In this document: positions 8,707 through 17,118 of the stretch, in pieces | Position numbering within the stretch: position 1 is the stretch's first letter | Layout of the letters: each line of letters opens with the position of its first letter | Source of the DNA: CADCUY01 sp964242735 | GTDB lineage: Bacteria; Actinomycetota; Actinomycetes; Actinomycetales; Quadrisphaeraceae | Direction: 5' to 3' | DNA: 64,000 nucleotides | Assembly (NCBI GenBank): GCA_964242735.1 | Contig: CAXTAK010000003.1 | Coordinates: 62,001 to 126,000 of the forward strand | Translations under genes and position numbers: made by a program | Notes under the pieces: model-generated | What the model was told of the DNA's origin: nothing | Seen by the model: only the letters and a program-made list of their open reading frames with translations | Databases searched by the model: none

Positions 8707-9948
8707 ATGAGAGCCATCGTGTGGCACGGCGTCGGCGACATCCGCCTCGACCGGGTGCCCGACCCCACCGTCACCCACCCGCACGACGCGGTCGTGGAGC
8801 TCACCACCAGCGCGATCTGCGGCACCGACCTGCACTTCGTGCGCGGCACCACGGCGGGCGTGCGCCCGGGCACGGTGCTGGGGCACGAGGGCGTCGGCAT
8901 CGTCCGCGAGGTCGGCCCGGGCGTGCGCAACCTGCGCCCGGGCGAGCGCGTGGTGATCCCCTCGACGATCGGGTGCGGGTCGTGCTCGTACTGCCGGGCC
9001 GGGTACTACTCCCAGTGCGACGTCGCCAACCCCGGTGGGAAGGCCGCGGGCACGTCCTTCTTCGGCGGCCCGGAGGGGGCCGGCGGCTTCGACGGCCTGC
9101 AGGCCGAGTACGCCAGGGTGCCCTTCGCGAACGTCGGTCTGGTGAAGGTCCCCGATGCGGTGACCGACGAGCAGGCGATCATGGTCTCGGACATCTTCCC
9201 CACCGGGTGGTTCGGGGCGGAGCTGGCGGAGGTCTCCGACGGCGACGTCGTCGCCGTCTACGGCGCGGGCCCGGTGGGGCTGTTCGCGGTGCTGTCCGCG
9301 TTCCGCCAGGGCGCCGGCCGGGTCATCGTCGTCGACGGCATCGGCTCGCGGCTGGACGCCGCGCGCCGCCTGGGCGCGGAGGCGGTGGACTTCAACACCG
9401 AGGACCCGGTGGAGGTCCTCGCCGAGCTCACCGCCGGCGCGGGCCCCGACCGGGTGGTCGACGCGGTCGGCGTCGACGCCCAGCGGCCGAAGACCGGGCC
9501 GGCAGCGGCAGCCGCGGAGGACCTGGCGGAGACCTTCGCCGCCGAGGTCGCGGAGAACGCGCCCGTGACGAACACCCGGGACGGGCTGTGGCAGCCCGGG
9601 GACGCGCCCTCGCAGGCCGCGCGCTGGTACGTGCAGTCCATCGCCAAGGCCGGCACCGTCGGGATCATCGGGGTCTACTCCCCCACGGCGAGCAGCTTCC
9701 CGATCGGGGAGGCGATGAACAAGAACCTGGTGATCAAGATGGGCAACACCCCGCACCGGCGCTTCATCCCCGCCCTGCTCGACCTCGTGGCCACCGGCGC
9801 GGTCGACCCCTCCCGGGTGCTCACGCAGGAGAGCCCCCTCGACGTCGGCGCCCTGGAGGCCTACGAGCGCTTCGACCGCCGGGAGGAGGGGTGGATCAAG
9901 ACGGTGCTCGACGTCACCGGTGGCGGCCCTGGCGGCGCTGCGTCATGA
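8707..9948 (+). CDS. Zinc-dependent alcohol dehydrogenase (MDR superfamily)
   Basis: 413-aa enzyme with an N-terminal GroES-like domain: ICGTDLHF (catalytic zinc Cys), GHEGVGIV, and the structural zinc loop CGSCSYCRAGYYSQC. The Rossmann domain follows with VAVYGAGPVGLFA. The length and insert (WYVQSIAKAGTVGIIGVY) resemble the formaldehyde-dehydrogenase-like or long-chain ADH subgroup. Substrate unknown. It ends in an ATGA overlap with the next gene, the metallo-hydrolase, implying translational coupling. Confidence 0.88.
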   Translation: MRAIVWHGVGDIRLDRVPDPTVTHPHDAVVELTTSAICGTDLHFVRGTTAGVRPGTVLGHEGVGIVREVGPGVRNLRPGERVVIPSTIGCGSCSYCRAGYYSQCDVANPGGKAAGTSFFGGPEGAGGFDGLQAEYARVPFANVGLVKVPDAVTDEQAIMVSDIFPTGWFGAELAEVSDGDVVAVYGAGPVGLFAVLSAFRQGAGRVIVVDGIGSRLDAARRLGAEAVDFNTEDPVEVLAELTAGAGPDRVVDAVGVDAQRPKTGPAAAAAEDLAETFAAEVAENAPVTNTRDGLWQPGDAPSQAARWYVQSIAKAGTVGIIGVYSPTASSFPIGEAMNKNLVIKMGNTPHRRFIPALLDLVATGAVDPSRVLTQESPLDVGALEAYERFDRREEGWIKTVLDVTGGGPGGAAS

Positions 9949-10926
9949 CCGACACCCTGACCTTCGTCGGCACGGCCACCACCCTCCTGCGCATCGGCGG
10001 CTTCACCCTGCTCACCGACCCGAACTTCCTGCACCGCGGGCAGCGGGCGTACCTGGGCAGGGGGCTGTGGTCGCGCCGGCTCACCGAGCCGGCGGTGCAG
10101 CCCGCGGACCTGCCGGCGCTGGACGCGGTGGTGCTCAGCCACCTGCACGGCGACCACTTCGACCGGGTGGCGCGCCGCGGGCTGCGGCAGCACCACGGCG
10201 GCGTGCCGGTGGTGACCACCGAGCACGCCGCGCAGCGCCTCGAGAGGGTCGGCTTCGGGGCGCGGGCGCTGCGCACGTGGGAGCGGCACGAGCTGACCCG
10301 CGGCAGCACCGGCGCGGAGCGGCTGAGCATCGAGGCGCTGCCCGCCGTCCACGCGCGCGGGGTGATGGGGCGCCTGCTGCCGCCGGTGATGGGCTCCCTG
10401 CTCGAGCACTCCGTGGGCGGGGTGGTGCGCCGGCGGGTCTACGTCAGCGGCGACACCCTCACCGGGGCCCACCTCGACGCCGTCCACCAGCGCCACCCCG
10501 ACGTCGACGCCGCGGTGGTGCACCTCGGCGGCACCCGGGTGCTGCTGCACACCGTGACGATGGACGACGTGCAGGGAGTGGACCTGCTGCGCCGGATCAG
10601 CCCGTCGGTGGCGGTGCCGGTGCACCACGACGACTACGGGGTGTTCCGCTCACCGCTGTCGAACTTCGTGGAACGGGCCGGGCGCGAGGGCCTCGGCCAC
10701 CTGCTGCGGGTGCCGGCGCGCGGGGAGACCGTCTCCCTGGACCCCGAGGGCCCCGGCGCCGAGGGCCCCGGCGCCGNNNNNNNNNNNNNNNNNNNNNNNN
10801 NNNNNNNNNNNNNNNNNNNNNNNNNNNNNNNNNNNNNNNNNNNNNNNNNNNNNNNNNNNNNNNNNNNNNNNNNNNNCCGAGGGCCCCGGCGCCGAGGGCC
10901 CCGGCGCCGCGGGCACCGGGTCGTAG
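9945..10926 (+). CDS. Metallo-beta-lactamase-fold hydrolase with repetitive EGPGA tail; spans assembly gap
   Basis: Starts at ATG 9945, overlapping the dehydrogenase stop. The zinc motif SHLHGDHFD lies near residues 65-73, with later ligands in YVSGDT and VPVHHDDYG, as in UlaG-like or NAPE-PLD-like MBL hydrolases. After VSLDPEGPGA the protein enters a run of EGPGA pentapeptides encoded by a 15-bp tandem repeat. The run is interrupted by 100 Ns (10777-10876), resumes as the same repeat and ends AAGTGS and TAG at 10926. The true repeat number, and so the protein length, is unknown. I assume the frame is kept across the gap because both sides fit the same unit. Confidence 0.8.
10745..10912 (+). 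repeat. 15-bp tandem repeat (EGPGA coding) containing the assembly gap
   Basis: Unit gagggccccggcgcc. Two copies are visible left of the N run (from 10746) and two right of it (to about 10909). Each unit adds Glu-Gly-Pro-Gly-Ala. The 100 Ns are a standard unknown-size placeholder, so the array was probably too repetitive to assemble. Confidence 0.85.
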
Positions 10927-10964
10927 CCGGGTCCTCGGCCGGGCGCAGCGCGCCAGCCGGGGCC

Positions 10965-11282
10965 TCAGCCGGGAGGGGGGCCCAGCCGCAGGTAGCGGTG
11001 CCGACCGATCGCCTGCACCAGTGCCAGCAGCGGCGGCCCCGCGGGCTCGACCTGCAGGGCCACCACCCGCCCGGGTGCGACGTCGACGTCGACCTCCGGG
11101 CTCCCTGTCCAGTCGATGGCTGCGCGCACCCGGTGCGGACCGGCCGGCAGGGGCACGTCCACCTGCTCCCCGGAGGGCAGGGACCCGCGCTCGACGCCGT
11201 CGACGAGCACGCGGTACGGGCGGCGGGCGTCGCGGTGGCGCCCCGCCGGCCGGGTCACGCGCAGCGTCCCCATCGCACCCAC
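10965..11282 (-). CDS. Hypothetical protein, PEGA-like beta fold, 105 aa
   Basis: Small protein dominated by beta-strand patterns: YRVLVDGVERGSLPSGEQVD, VPLPAGPHRVRAAIDWTGSP, EVDVDVAPGRVVALQVEP. The G-x-L-P-x-G and LPAGPHRVR pattern resembles PEGA-type or similar carbohydrate-surface domains, but this is only a resemblance. Start could be residue 1 or the Met at residue 4 (MGTLRV, 11273). Convergent with the MBL hydrolase gene. Confidence 0.5.
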   Translation of the reverse strand: MGAMGTLRVTRPAGRHRDARRPYRVLVDGVERGSLPSGEQVDVPLPAGPHRVRAAIDWTGSPEVDVDVAPGRVVALQVEPAGPPLLALVQAIGRHRYLRLGPPPG

Positions 11283-11434
11283 CGCACCAGTCTGCGCGGT
11301 GCGGGCGTGGGCGTCGCGCCCGCACCGAGCCTGCCTCGGGTGACTCCTGCCGGGCGTCCCGGCACCCCGGGATAGCGCGTGATCGCCCGCGGGGCCAGGA
11401 TGGCAGCGCCCACCCCGACTCCCCTGGAGGTCCC

Positions 11435-11719
11435 GTGTCCCTCAACGACGACGACATCGTCACCACGAACGTCAGCAGCACCCCCGCCGGTGGCGACGCC
11501 GACGCCGGTGACAGCGACACCACCCGCGTCGACCCCTCGGGCGCCGACCCGGCCGGTGTCGACACCAGCGCCTCCGACGCCGACTCCGGCGGTCTGATCG
11601 ACAAGATCAAGGACAAGCTCCCCGGCGGTGGCGGCGACGCCGACTCCGGCGACAGCGACACCACCCAGGTCGACCCCGCGGGCTCCGACCCGGCCGGGAC
11701 GGACACGCGCAGCCTCTGA
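11435..11719 (+). CDS. Acidic repeat-containing small protein, 94 aa
   Basis: GTG at 11435 with GGAGG four bases upstream. The sequence is Asp/Ser/Thr/Gly-rich and contains two copies of a roughly 25-residue block (GDADAGDSDTTRVDP and GDADSGDSDTTQVDP, each followed by SG/AG-x-DPAG-x-DT), separated by a basic amphipathic segment IDKIKDKLPGGGG. Predicted to be disordered. Its stop lies one base before the start of the JmjC/cupin oxygenase gene, so the two are almost certainly co-translated. Function unknown. Confidence 0.6.
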   Translation: MSLNDDDIVTTNVSSTPAGGDADAGDSDTTRVDPSGADPAGVDTSASDADSGGLIDKIKDKLPGGGGDADSGDSDTTQVDPAGSDPAGTDTRSL

Positions 11720-11720
11720 C

Positions 11721-13007
11721 GTGGCCACCGACCTCTCCGCCGCGGCACCGGCCCCCGCCCTCGCGGTGGCCGGTGCCGCGCGCACCGCTCCCTCGCCGCT
11801 GCAGCGCTGCTTCGCGATCACCCGCGAGCGCTTCGCCGCCCAGCACTGGAACCAGCGCCCGCTGCTGGTGCGCGCCGCCGACCGCGCGCCCGATGCGTCG
11901 GGCGGGTTCGACGACCTGCTCTCCGCCGCCGACGTCGACGACCTCCTCGGCCCCCGCGGGCTGCGCACGCCCTTCTTCACGATGGTGCAGGACGGCGTGA
12001 ACCTCCCCCGGTCGGCGTACACCCGCGCCGCGAACGCCGGGGGCCAGCGCATCGGCGACATGCCGGACCCGGACGGCATCGCCGCAGCCCACGCCGGCGG
12101 CGCCACCATCGTCCTGCAGGCCCTGCACCGGGTGTGGCCGCCGCTGGGCGACTTCGCCCGCGACCTCGCCGCCGAGATCGGCCACCAGACGCAGGTCAAC
12201 GTCTACGTCACCCCGCCGGGCGCGCAGGGCTTCAAGCCCCACCACGACACCCACGACGTGCTCGTCCTGCAGGTCGACGGCCGCAAGCACTGGACGGTGC
12301 ACCCACCCGCGATCGAGCTGCCCCTGAGGTCCCAGCCGTCCAAGGCCCTGGGACCCGACCCGGTCGGTGGCCGGGCACCGGTGATCGACGTGGTCCTCGA
12401 GCCCGGTGACGCCCTGTACCTGCCTCGGGGGTGGCTGCACTCCGCGCTGACCACCGACGACCGCTCCATCCACCTGACCGTGGGGCTGCTGGGCACCACG
12501 TGGGCCGACGTGCTCGACGACCTCGTCGACGGAGCGGGTGAGGACGACGTGGCGCTGCGCCTGGCCCTGCCGCTGCCCGGCGCCGGGGACGACGACGTCG
12601 CGGCCTTCCGCGCGGCGGCCACCGCGTGGGTGGCGGGGCTGGACGACGAGGCCGTGCGCGCCGCGGTGGCCCGGCGGCGGCGCCAGGCCGTGCCGGTGGA
12701 GCCGGTGGGGGCGCTGGCGCAGGACCGCGCGGCGCGCACCCTGACCGCGGGCGACCTCGTGCGCCCGCGCGCCGGCCTGCTGACCGCGGTCGGCGTGGAG
12801 GGCGATCGGGTCGTGCTCGCGGTGGCCGGGCGGAGCGTCAGCCTGCCCGGGTGGACCGAGCCGGCGCTGCACGCGGCGCTGGCGGGGCCGACGTCCGCGG
12901 AGCAGCTCGCCGCCTCGGGGACGGGCATCGACAGCGATGACAGCGTGGTGCTGCTGCGCCGCCTGGTGCGCGAGCTGGTGCTGCTGCCCGCGGGGCCCGG
13001 ATCCTGA
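11721..13007 (+). CDS. JmjC/cupin-4 domain protein (ribosomal oxygenase-like)
   Basis: 428-aa Fe(II)/2-oxoglutarate oxygenase-type protein from GTG 11721, right after the previous stop. Cupin-4 features: FAAQHWNQRPLLVR, NVYVTPPGAQGFKPHHDTHDV (iron-binding H-x-D near residues 173-175), then KHWTVH and PGDALYLPRGWLHSA (distal His near 239). Bacterial relatives hydroxylate a ribosomal protein residue; the substrate here is unknown. The C-terminal third is a winged-helix-like region with ELVLLPAGPGS at the end. The immediately upstream acidic repeat protein is a candidate partner by coupling only. Confidence 0.82.
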   Translation: MATDLSAAAPAPALAVAGAARTAPSPLQRCFAITRERFAAQHWNQRPLLVRAADRAPDASGGFDDLLSAADVDDLLGPRGLRTPFFTMVQDGVNLPRSAYTRAANAGGQRIGDMPDPDGIAAAHAGGATIVLQALHRVWPPLGDFARDLAAEIGHQTQVNVYVTPPGAQGFKPHHDTHDVLVLQVDGRKHWTVHPPAIELPLRSQPSKALGPDPVGGRAPVIDVVLEPGDALYLPRGWLHSALTTDDRSIHLTVGLLGTTWADVLDDLVDGAGEDDVALRLALPLPGAGDDDVAAFRAAATAWVAGLDDEAVRAAVARRRRQAVPVEPVGALAQDRAARTLTAGDLVRPRAGLLTAVGVEGDRVVLAVAGRSVSLPGWTEPALHAALAGPTSAEQLAASGTGIDSDDSVVLLRRLVRELVLLPAGPGS

Positions 13008-13147
13008 GCGGCCCGAGCGGTCACTCGAGCGCGGAGACAGCAGTCGCCGGCAGCCCCGCGGAGCGCCGCTACTCCTGCGCGGCGACGTCCCAGGGCCACG
13101 ACGAACCCGTCCTGGGCACCGCGAGCCCCACCACCGGGTGGCTCGCG

Positions 13148-13972
13148 GTGGAGGAGCCCGGGCCGTGGGGGCCGGGCGGGGTGCCCGCCTCGCGCCTCGG
13201 GGAGACCACGACAGCGGCGCTGCGCCGGGTGGCTGAGGGCCACCGGTCACGGTTGCTGCTGGTGCGGCGTCCCGGCGCGGAGCGGCGCTCACCGGCGGAC
13301 CGCACCCTGTTCCTCGCCCGGTGCGTCCGGGGCCGGGAGCAGGTGCTGACCCGCAGGTGCGCGGTGGAGGACGTTGCGGCGGCCGCCGCCGACGACGCCG
13401 GGTGGGTCGTGCACGAGGGCCCGGTGTTCCTGGTGTGCACGCACGGGCGCAAGGACTGGTGCTGCGCGCTGCGCGGGCGACCCCTGGCGCGGGCCTTCGC
13501 CGAGGCGCAGCCGGAGGGCACCTGGGAGTGCTCGCACCTGGGGGGCTGCCGGTTCGCGGCCAACGTCCTCTCCCTGCCCACCGGGCACGCCTACGGGCGG
13601 GTCGACGCCGCGGACGTCGAGGAGCTGACCGCCGCCGTCGCCCGCGGCGCGGTGGTGCCCCGGCTGCTGCGCGGGCGGTGCACCGACGCGATGGTCGTGC
13701 AGGCCGCCGACGTGCACGCCCGGCTGGCGCTCGGCCTCGAGCGCGCCGACGGGCTCGTGCCCGCGTCCGGTCAGCGCCTGGACCCGGCCGGTGAGCGCTG
13801 GCGCATCACCTTCGACACCGTGAGCACCACCGCGGGCACGGGTGCTGGGCGGGTCGACGTCGAGGTGCGGCTGGGGCACGTGGCGAGCCCCCAGCGGCTC
13901 ACGTGCGGTGCGGTGGAGGAGCAGTACGCCCGCACCTGGGAGCTGGTCGACGTGCGGGTGCTGGGCGGCTGA
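13148..13972 (+). CDS. Sucrase/ferredoxin-like family protein
   Basis: The visible open frame from GTG 13148 encodes 274 aa with the family's thioredoxin-like Fe-S motifs: CTHGRKDWCCALRG, WECSHLGGCRFAANVLSLP and HAYGRV. The frame stays open upstream to about 13004 and reads ERRYSCAATSQGHDE, which matches the family's usual N-terminal CS-A segment. No ATG or GTG is available there, so the real start may be the CTG at 13004, or an N-terminal base error is present. The reaction is unknown; actinobacterial homologues are listed as sucrase ferredoxin. Confidence 0.72.
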   Translation: MEEPGPWGPGGVPASRLGETTTAALRRVAEGHRSRLLLVRRPGAERRSPADRTLFLARCVRGREQVLTRRCAVEDVAAAAADDAGWVVHEGPVFLVCTHGRKDWCCALRGRPLARAFAEAQPEGTWECSHLGGCRFAANVLSLPTGHAYGRVDAADVEELTAAVARGAVVPRLLRGRCTDAMVVQAADVHARLALGLERADGLVPASGQRLDPAGERWRITFDTVSTTAGTGAGRVDVEVRLGHVASPQRLTCGAVEEQYARTWELVDVRVLGG

Positions 13973-14009
13973 CGCGCCGCCCGGGCACCCTGGGCGCGGT
14001 GGTGTCGCG

Positions 14010-14735
14010 ATGACCGAGGGGCAGCTCGAGGCCGACCGGCGCGACCGGGATGAACGCACCCCGGTGCACCTGGCGTCGCGGGTGCACGACGTCGACGGCT
14101 TCGTCGCCGACCACATCCGGATCAACGGCTTCGTCGCCGACCACATCCGGATCACCGGTGTGGTCGCGCTCGACGGCCCCGAGCTGGTCCCCCACCTGCC
14201 CGGCGCCTCGGTGCGCGGCATCGCCGGGCGGTGCGGGCTGCCGGCGCCCTTCGTGCGGTCCGACGTCCACGGCGCCGCGCAGGCCCTGGGTGAGCGCTTC
14301 GACGTCGTCTGCACCGGCGTGGGTGCGCTGGTCTGGCTGCCCGACCCGCCCCGCTGGGCGCGCGTCGTCGCCGACCTGCTCGTGCCCGGTGGGGTGCTGC
14401 ACCTGCGCGAGGACCACCCGGTGCTCCACGCCCAGGACGCCGGGCGCACCGATGGTGAGCTGGTGCTGCGCCACGACCACTTCGACACCGGACCCCACCG
14501 CGACGACGAAGCGGCGACCTGCACCGACGGCGGTGCCGCCTTCGCCCACCCGACCACCCACCAGTGGTCGCACCCGCTCGCCGATGGGGCGCGGGTGCTC
14601 GACGCCGGTCTGCGCCTGGTGGCGCTGCGCGAGCACCGAACCCTGGCGTGGCCGGCGCTGCCCGGGATGGTCGAGGTCGACGGCGGTCGGGCGCTGCCGG
14701 AGCGGCGCGAGCGGCCCCCCTCGGCTACTCCCTGA
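14010..14735 (+). CDS. Class I SAM-dependent methyltransferase, degenerate N-terminal half
   Basis: 241-aa protein. The C half is typical of a small-molecule methyltransferase: RFDVVCTGVGALVWLPDPPR, VVADLLVPGGVLHLREDHP, then HHP-like TTHQWSHPLADG. The SAM-binding glycine loop (normally xLxxxCxxG near residue 50) cannot be found. In its place is a 30-bp perfect tandem duplication (14095-14154) giving two copies of NGFVADHIRI-like sequence, followed by GVVALDGPELVPHLPGAS. SAM binding is therefore doubtful. Probably a decaying or neofunctionalised copy. Starts at ATG 14010. Confidence 0.6.
   Translation: MTEGQLEADRRDRDERTPVHLASRVHDVDGFVADHIRINGFVADHIRITGVVALDGPELVPHLPGASVRGIAGRCGLPAPFVRSDVHGAAQALGERFDVVCTGVGALVWLPDPPRWARVVADLLVPGGVLHLREDHPVLHAQDAGRTDGELVLRHDHFDTGPHRDDEAATCTDGGAAFAHPTTHQWSHPLADGARVLDAGLRLVALREHRTLAWPALPGMVEVDGGRALPERRERPPSATP
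14095..14154 (+). repeat. 30-bp perfect tandem duplication inside methyltransferase gene
   Basis: The 30 bases at 14095-14124 recur exactly at 14125-14154, keeping the frame and inserting 10 residues. Identity of 30/30 suggests a recent slip or a local rearrangement. Confidence 0.9.
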
Positions 14736-14753
14736 CCGCGACGGCGTGAGCGC

Positions 14754-16028
14754 TCAGCTGCCGAGCTGGCTGAGGCGGTCGACCAGGGTGATGACGAACA
14801 GGGTCCCGAAGAGCAGCGACGACCACACCATCACCCCGAGGCGGAACCCGCGGATGCGGATGGGCGCGGGCAGGGTCCGCCGGTTCTCGAGGATCAGCAG
14901 CCCCGAGTAGATCGCCATCATGAACCCGCCGACCACCGCGGAGATCACGAGCAGCACGATCGGCTGGTCGAAGCCGACGGCGAGGACGACGATGCCGATC
15001 GCCACCAGCCCCCACACCAGCCGCGCGTACACCGTCGACTCGTTCGCGTCGCGCTCGTACGAGGTCTTGATGACGTCGGCCGCCATCCGGGAGGTGTAGT
15101 CCACGATGCCGAGGGCGGCGCTGAACAGCGAGAAGGCGCCGAAGAACCAGAAGAAGTACGTGAACCACGACCCGACGCGCTCGCCGAGCACCTGCCCGAA
15201 GATGTAGCTGGTGCCCGGCTGCGCCTCGGGCTGCCCGGTGACGGGGCTGACCAGCCGCGGCACGAAGGCGCCCATGCCGAAGCCCTTGTCGCGCATCCAG
15301 TTCGCCTGCACGAGGTTCTGCCCACCGCCGCCACCGGCGAAGGCGAGCGCGCCGAGCAGCAGCGCGAAGGTGAGCTCCGGCACGGGGACGGTGGCGCGGG
15401 TGACCGCCTGGGGCAGGTCTGACCACGCAGAGGCGCCGACGGCGAAGATCCCGCCGATGACGAACAGCAGGGCCACAGCGGCGATCTTCAGCATCTGCGC
15501 GCGCTCCAGGGCCACGTAGACCACCGGTGCCAGGGTGAGGATCGCGCCGATCACCAGGAGCAGGGCGATGCCGATGATGCGCGGCTCGCCGCCGAAGATG
15601 TAGCTGAGCAGGGTCGCGGAGCTGATCGCCCACCCCGGCCACAGGTTCGCGAAGTAGGTGAGGAGCGCGAAGACCAGGCCCCAGTGCCGCCAGTACCGGC
15701 TGAAGCCGGTGAGCGCCGTCTCCCCGGTGGCGAGGGCGTAGCGCTCGACCTCGAGGTTGAGGAAGAACTGGGTGACCAGGCCCACGACCGCTGCCCACAC
15801 GAAGACGAGGCCGACCTGCGAGGCGATGTAGGGGTAGAGGATGAACTCACCGGAGCTCAGGCCCACGCCGGCGGCGATGATGCCGGGCCCGACGTACCTG
15901 CGGTACCGCGCCGGGGAGTCGGGCAGGTCGCGCACCTGCGGGCGGGGGTGGTGGCGCGCGGGGAAGGCGTCCGCCGCCGAGGCGGGCGCGCCTCCGGGGT
16001 CCGCGCGCCGCGAGCTGGTGTGCGCCAT
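14754..16028 (-). CDS. Nramp-related divalent metal transporter, divergent
   Basis: 424-aa integral membrane protein with about 11 segments, starting MAHTSSRRADP at ATG 16028 behind GGAGG. The overall Nramp/APC fold pattern is clear (YVGPGIIAAGVGLSSGEF, then FANLWPGWAIS, RAQMLKIAAVALLFVIGGIF). Canonical Nramp proteins carry DPGN in TM1 and MPH in TM6; here TM1 reads GLSSGEF and TM6 reads AGGGGGQNLVQANW. Metal selectivity is therefore likely different, or another solute is moved. A canonical MntH is encoded at 49539. No regulator adjoins it. Confidence 0.75.
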   Translation of the reverse strand: MAHTSSRRADPGGAPASAADAFPARHHPRPQVRDLPDSPARYRRYVGPGIIAAGVGLSSGEFILYPYIASQVGLVFVWAAVVGLVTQFFLNLEVERYALATGETALTGFSRYWRHWGLVFALLTYFANLWPGWAISSATLLSYIFGGEPRIIGIALLLVIGAILTLAPVVYVALERAQMLKIAAVALLFVIGGIFAVGASAWSDLPQAVTRATVPVPELTFALLLGALAFAGGGGGQNLVQANWMRDKGFGMGAFVPRLVSPVTGQPEAQPGTSYIFGQVLGERVGSWFTYFFWFFGAFSLFSAALGIVDYTSRMAADVIKTSYERDANESTVYARLVWGLVAIGIVVLAVGFDQPIVLLVISAVVGGFMMAIYSGLLILENRRTLPAPIRIRGFRLGVMVWSSLLFGTLFVITLVDRLSQLGS

Positions 16029-16132
16029 CGCTGCCTCCAGGTCGGTCGGGAGATCCGCCGCCACCGCAGGGGCTCACTGGTCAGCGAGGTGAGGGCTCGT
16101 GTCTCGCTGGTGCGCGGTGCTGGGATGGTCGG

Positions 16133-16489
16133 GTGTCCGATGCGCTGTTCGCCGACCTGGCGCTGTGTGCAATCGGCTCGCTGCTGTGCTGGACGGCGGT
16201 GCACGCGGTCGCTCCCGACGTCGACCGTCACCGCAGCCCGGGCCTGCGGACACCCGCGACGCTGAGCTCGCAGGACGCGTGGCTGGCAGCGCACCGACGG
16301 ATCCAGCCCGTCGTGTGGCGGTCGGGGCTCTGCGGCGTCGCCGTGTCCGCCGCGTGCTCGGTCGCGCTCGCCCTCGGGTGGTCACAGGGGAGCAACGTCG
16401 CGGTGGTCCTCGGGATGATGGCGCTGTTCCTGCCGTGCGCGGTCCGCATCATGGTGGTCGGTGACCGGGCGGCGTCACGGGTGGCGTGA
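16133..16489 (+). CDS. Hypothetical small membrane protein, 118 aa
   Basis: Starts at GTG 16133. Three hydrophobic stretches (ALFADLALCAIGSLLCWTAV; VVWRSGLCGVAVSAACSVALALG; VAVVLGMMALFLPCAVRIMV) separated by an Arg/His-rich loop. The middle part (AWLAAHRRIQPVVWRSG) resembles SdpI/YhfL-type small immunity or stress membrane proteins, but only loosely. Diverges from the Nramp-related gene with about 104 bp between starts. Confidence 0.55.
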   Translation: MSDALFADLALCAIGSLLCWTAVHAVAPDVDRHRSPGLRTPATLSSQDAWLAAHRRIQPVVWRSGLCGVAVSAACSVALALGWSQGSNVAVVLGMMALFLPCAVRIMVVGDRAASRVA

Positions 16490-16818
16490 CCGCGGGACCG
16501 GTGCCGCGTACCGAGGCGAAGCCACCCAGGGCTCGACCAGAGCTGGCAGCACCACGGTACCGCCCGGGCTGTCGACGGCCGCGCGGCTGCCCGATGTGCA
16601 CCGTTCGCCTTCCACGATGCGGGCACTGCATCCACGGGGGGACGGCGTCGTACACGGGCTGCCAGCACCCGACCCATGTCACCCTGCTGAGCCGGCCACC
16701 CGGCTCGCTGCCCCTCGACACGGGAGCGAGGGAACGCGACCTCAGCCGTCGAGGTGGTCGACGGCGGCAGGTCGTCGTGCAGGGGCAGGACCGCAGCGAC
16801 CAGTCGTCGCGGTGGACG
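16490..16818. other. Region without a supported gene
   Basis: About 330 bp between the small membrane protein and the Panacea-linked pair. Plus-strand frames are open and one contains scattered Cys (CPMCTVRLPRCGHC), but it has no RBS-preceded start and runs on as antisense of the downstream pair. I see no gene, RNA or repeat here. Confidence 0.4.
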
Positions 16819-17118
16819 TCACACGGGCGTGCTGAGCGTGGCGAAGCTGTCGCACCGCACGGTGTGGGTGATCTCCTCGATCCAGTACGAGCACACGACC
16901 ACGGCGCCCGAGCCGTCATCGATCCGTCCGACGACGGTGAACCAGAGGTCGGGGAAGCCCGCTTCGCGCCGGGCGCCCCGGTACGGATCATCGCCTCTCG
17001 TGAAGATCTACTCCGTCACCTCTCGGCGGAGGTCATCCGACGGCGCCTCGACCGAGTCCCACCGGTCAAGGCAGTCGAGGAAGCCCCGCGTCGTCCAGCC
17101 GGAGCTGTCCTCACGCAT
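16819..17118 (-). pseudogene. Putative toxin partner of Panacea antitoxin, interrupted by in-frame TAG
   Basis: Starting at ATG 17118, which overlaps the antitoxin stop by 8 nt, the frame reads MREDSSGWTTRGFLDCLDRW, then DDLRREVTE, then TAG at 17008-17010. It continues uninterrupted as IFTRGDDPYRGARREAGF, DLWFTVVGRIDD, AVVVCSYWIEEI, VRCDSFATLSTPV to TGA at 16819. The continuity of protein-like sequence on both sides of the stop, with Trp a natural residue at that site (TGG to TAG), argues for one 99-aa gene broken by a nonsense mutation. Family not recognised by name. Toxin role is inferred from position behind a Panacea-domain gene. Confidence 0.6.
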
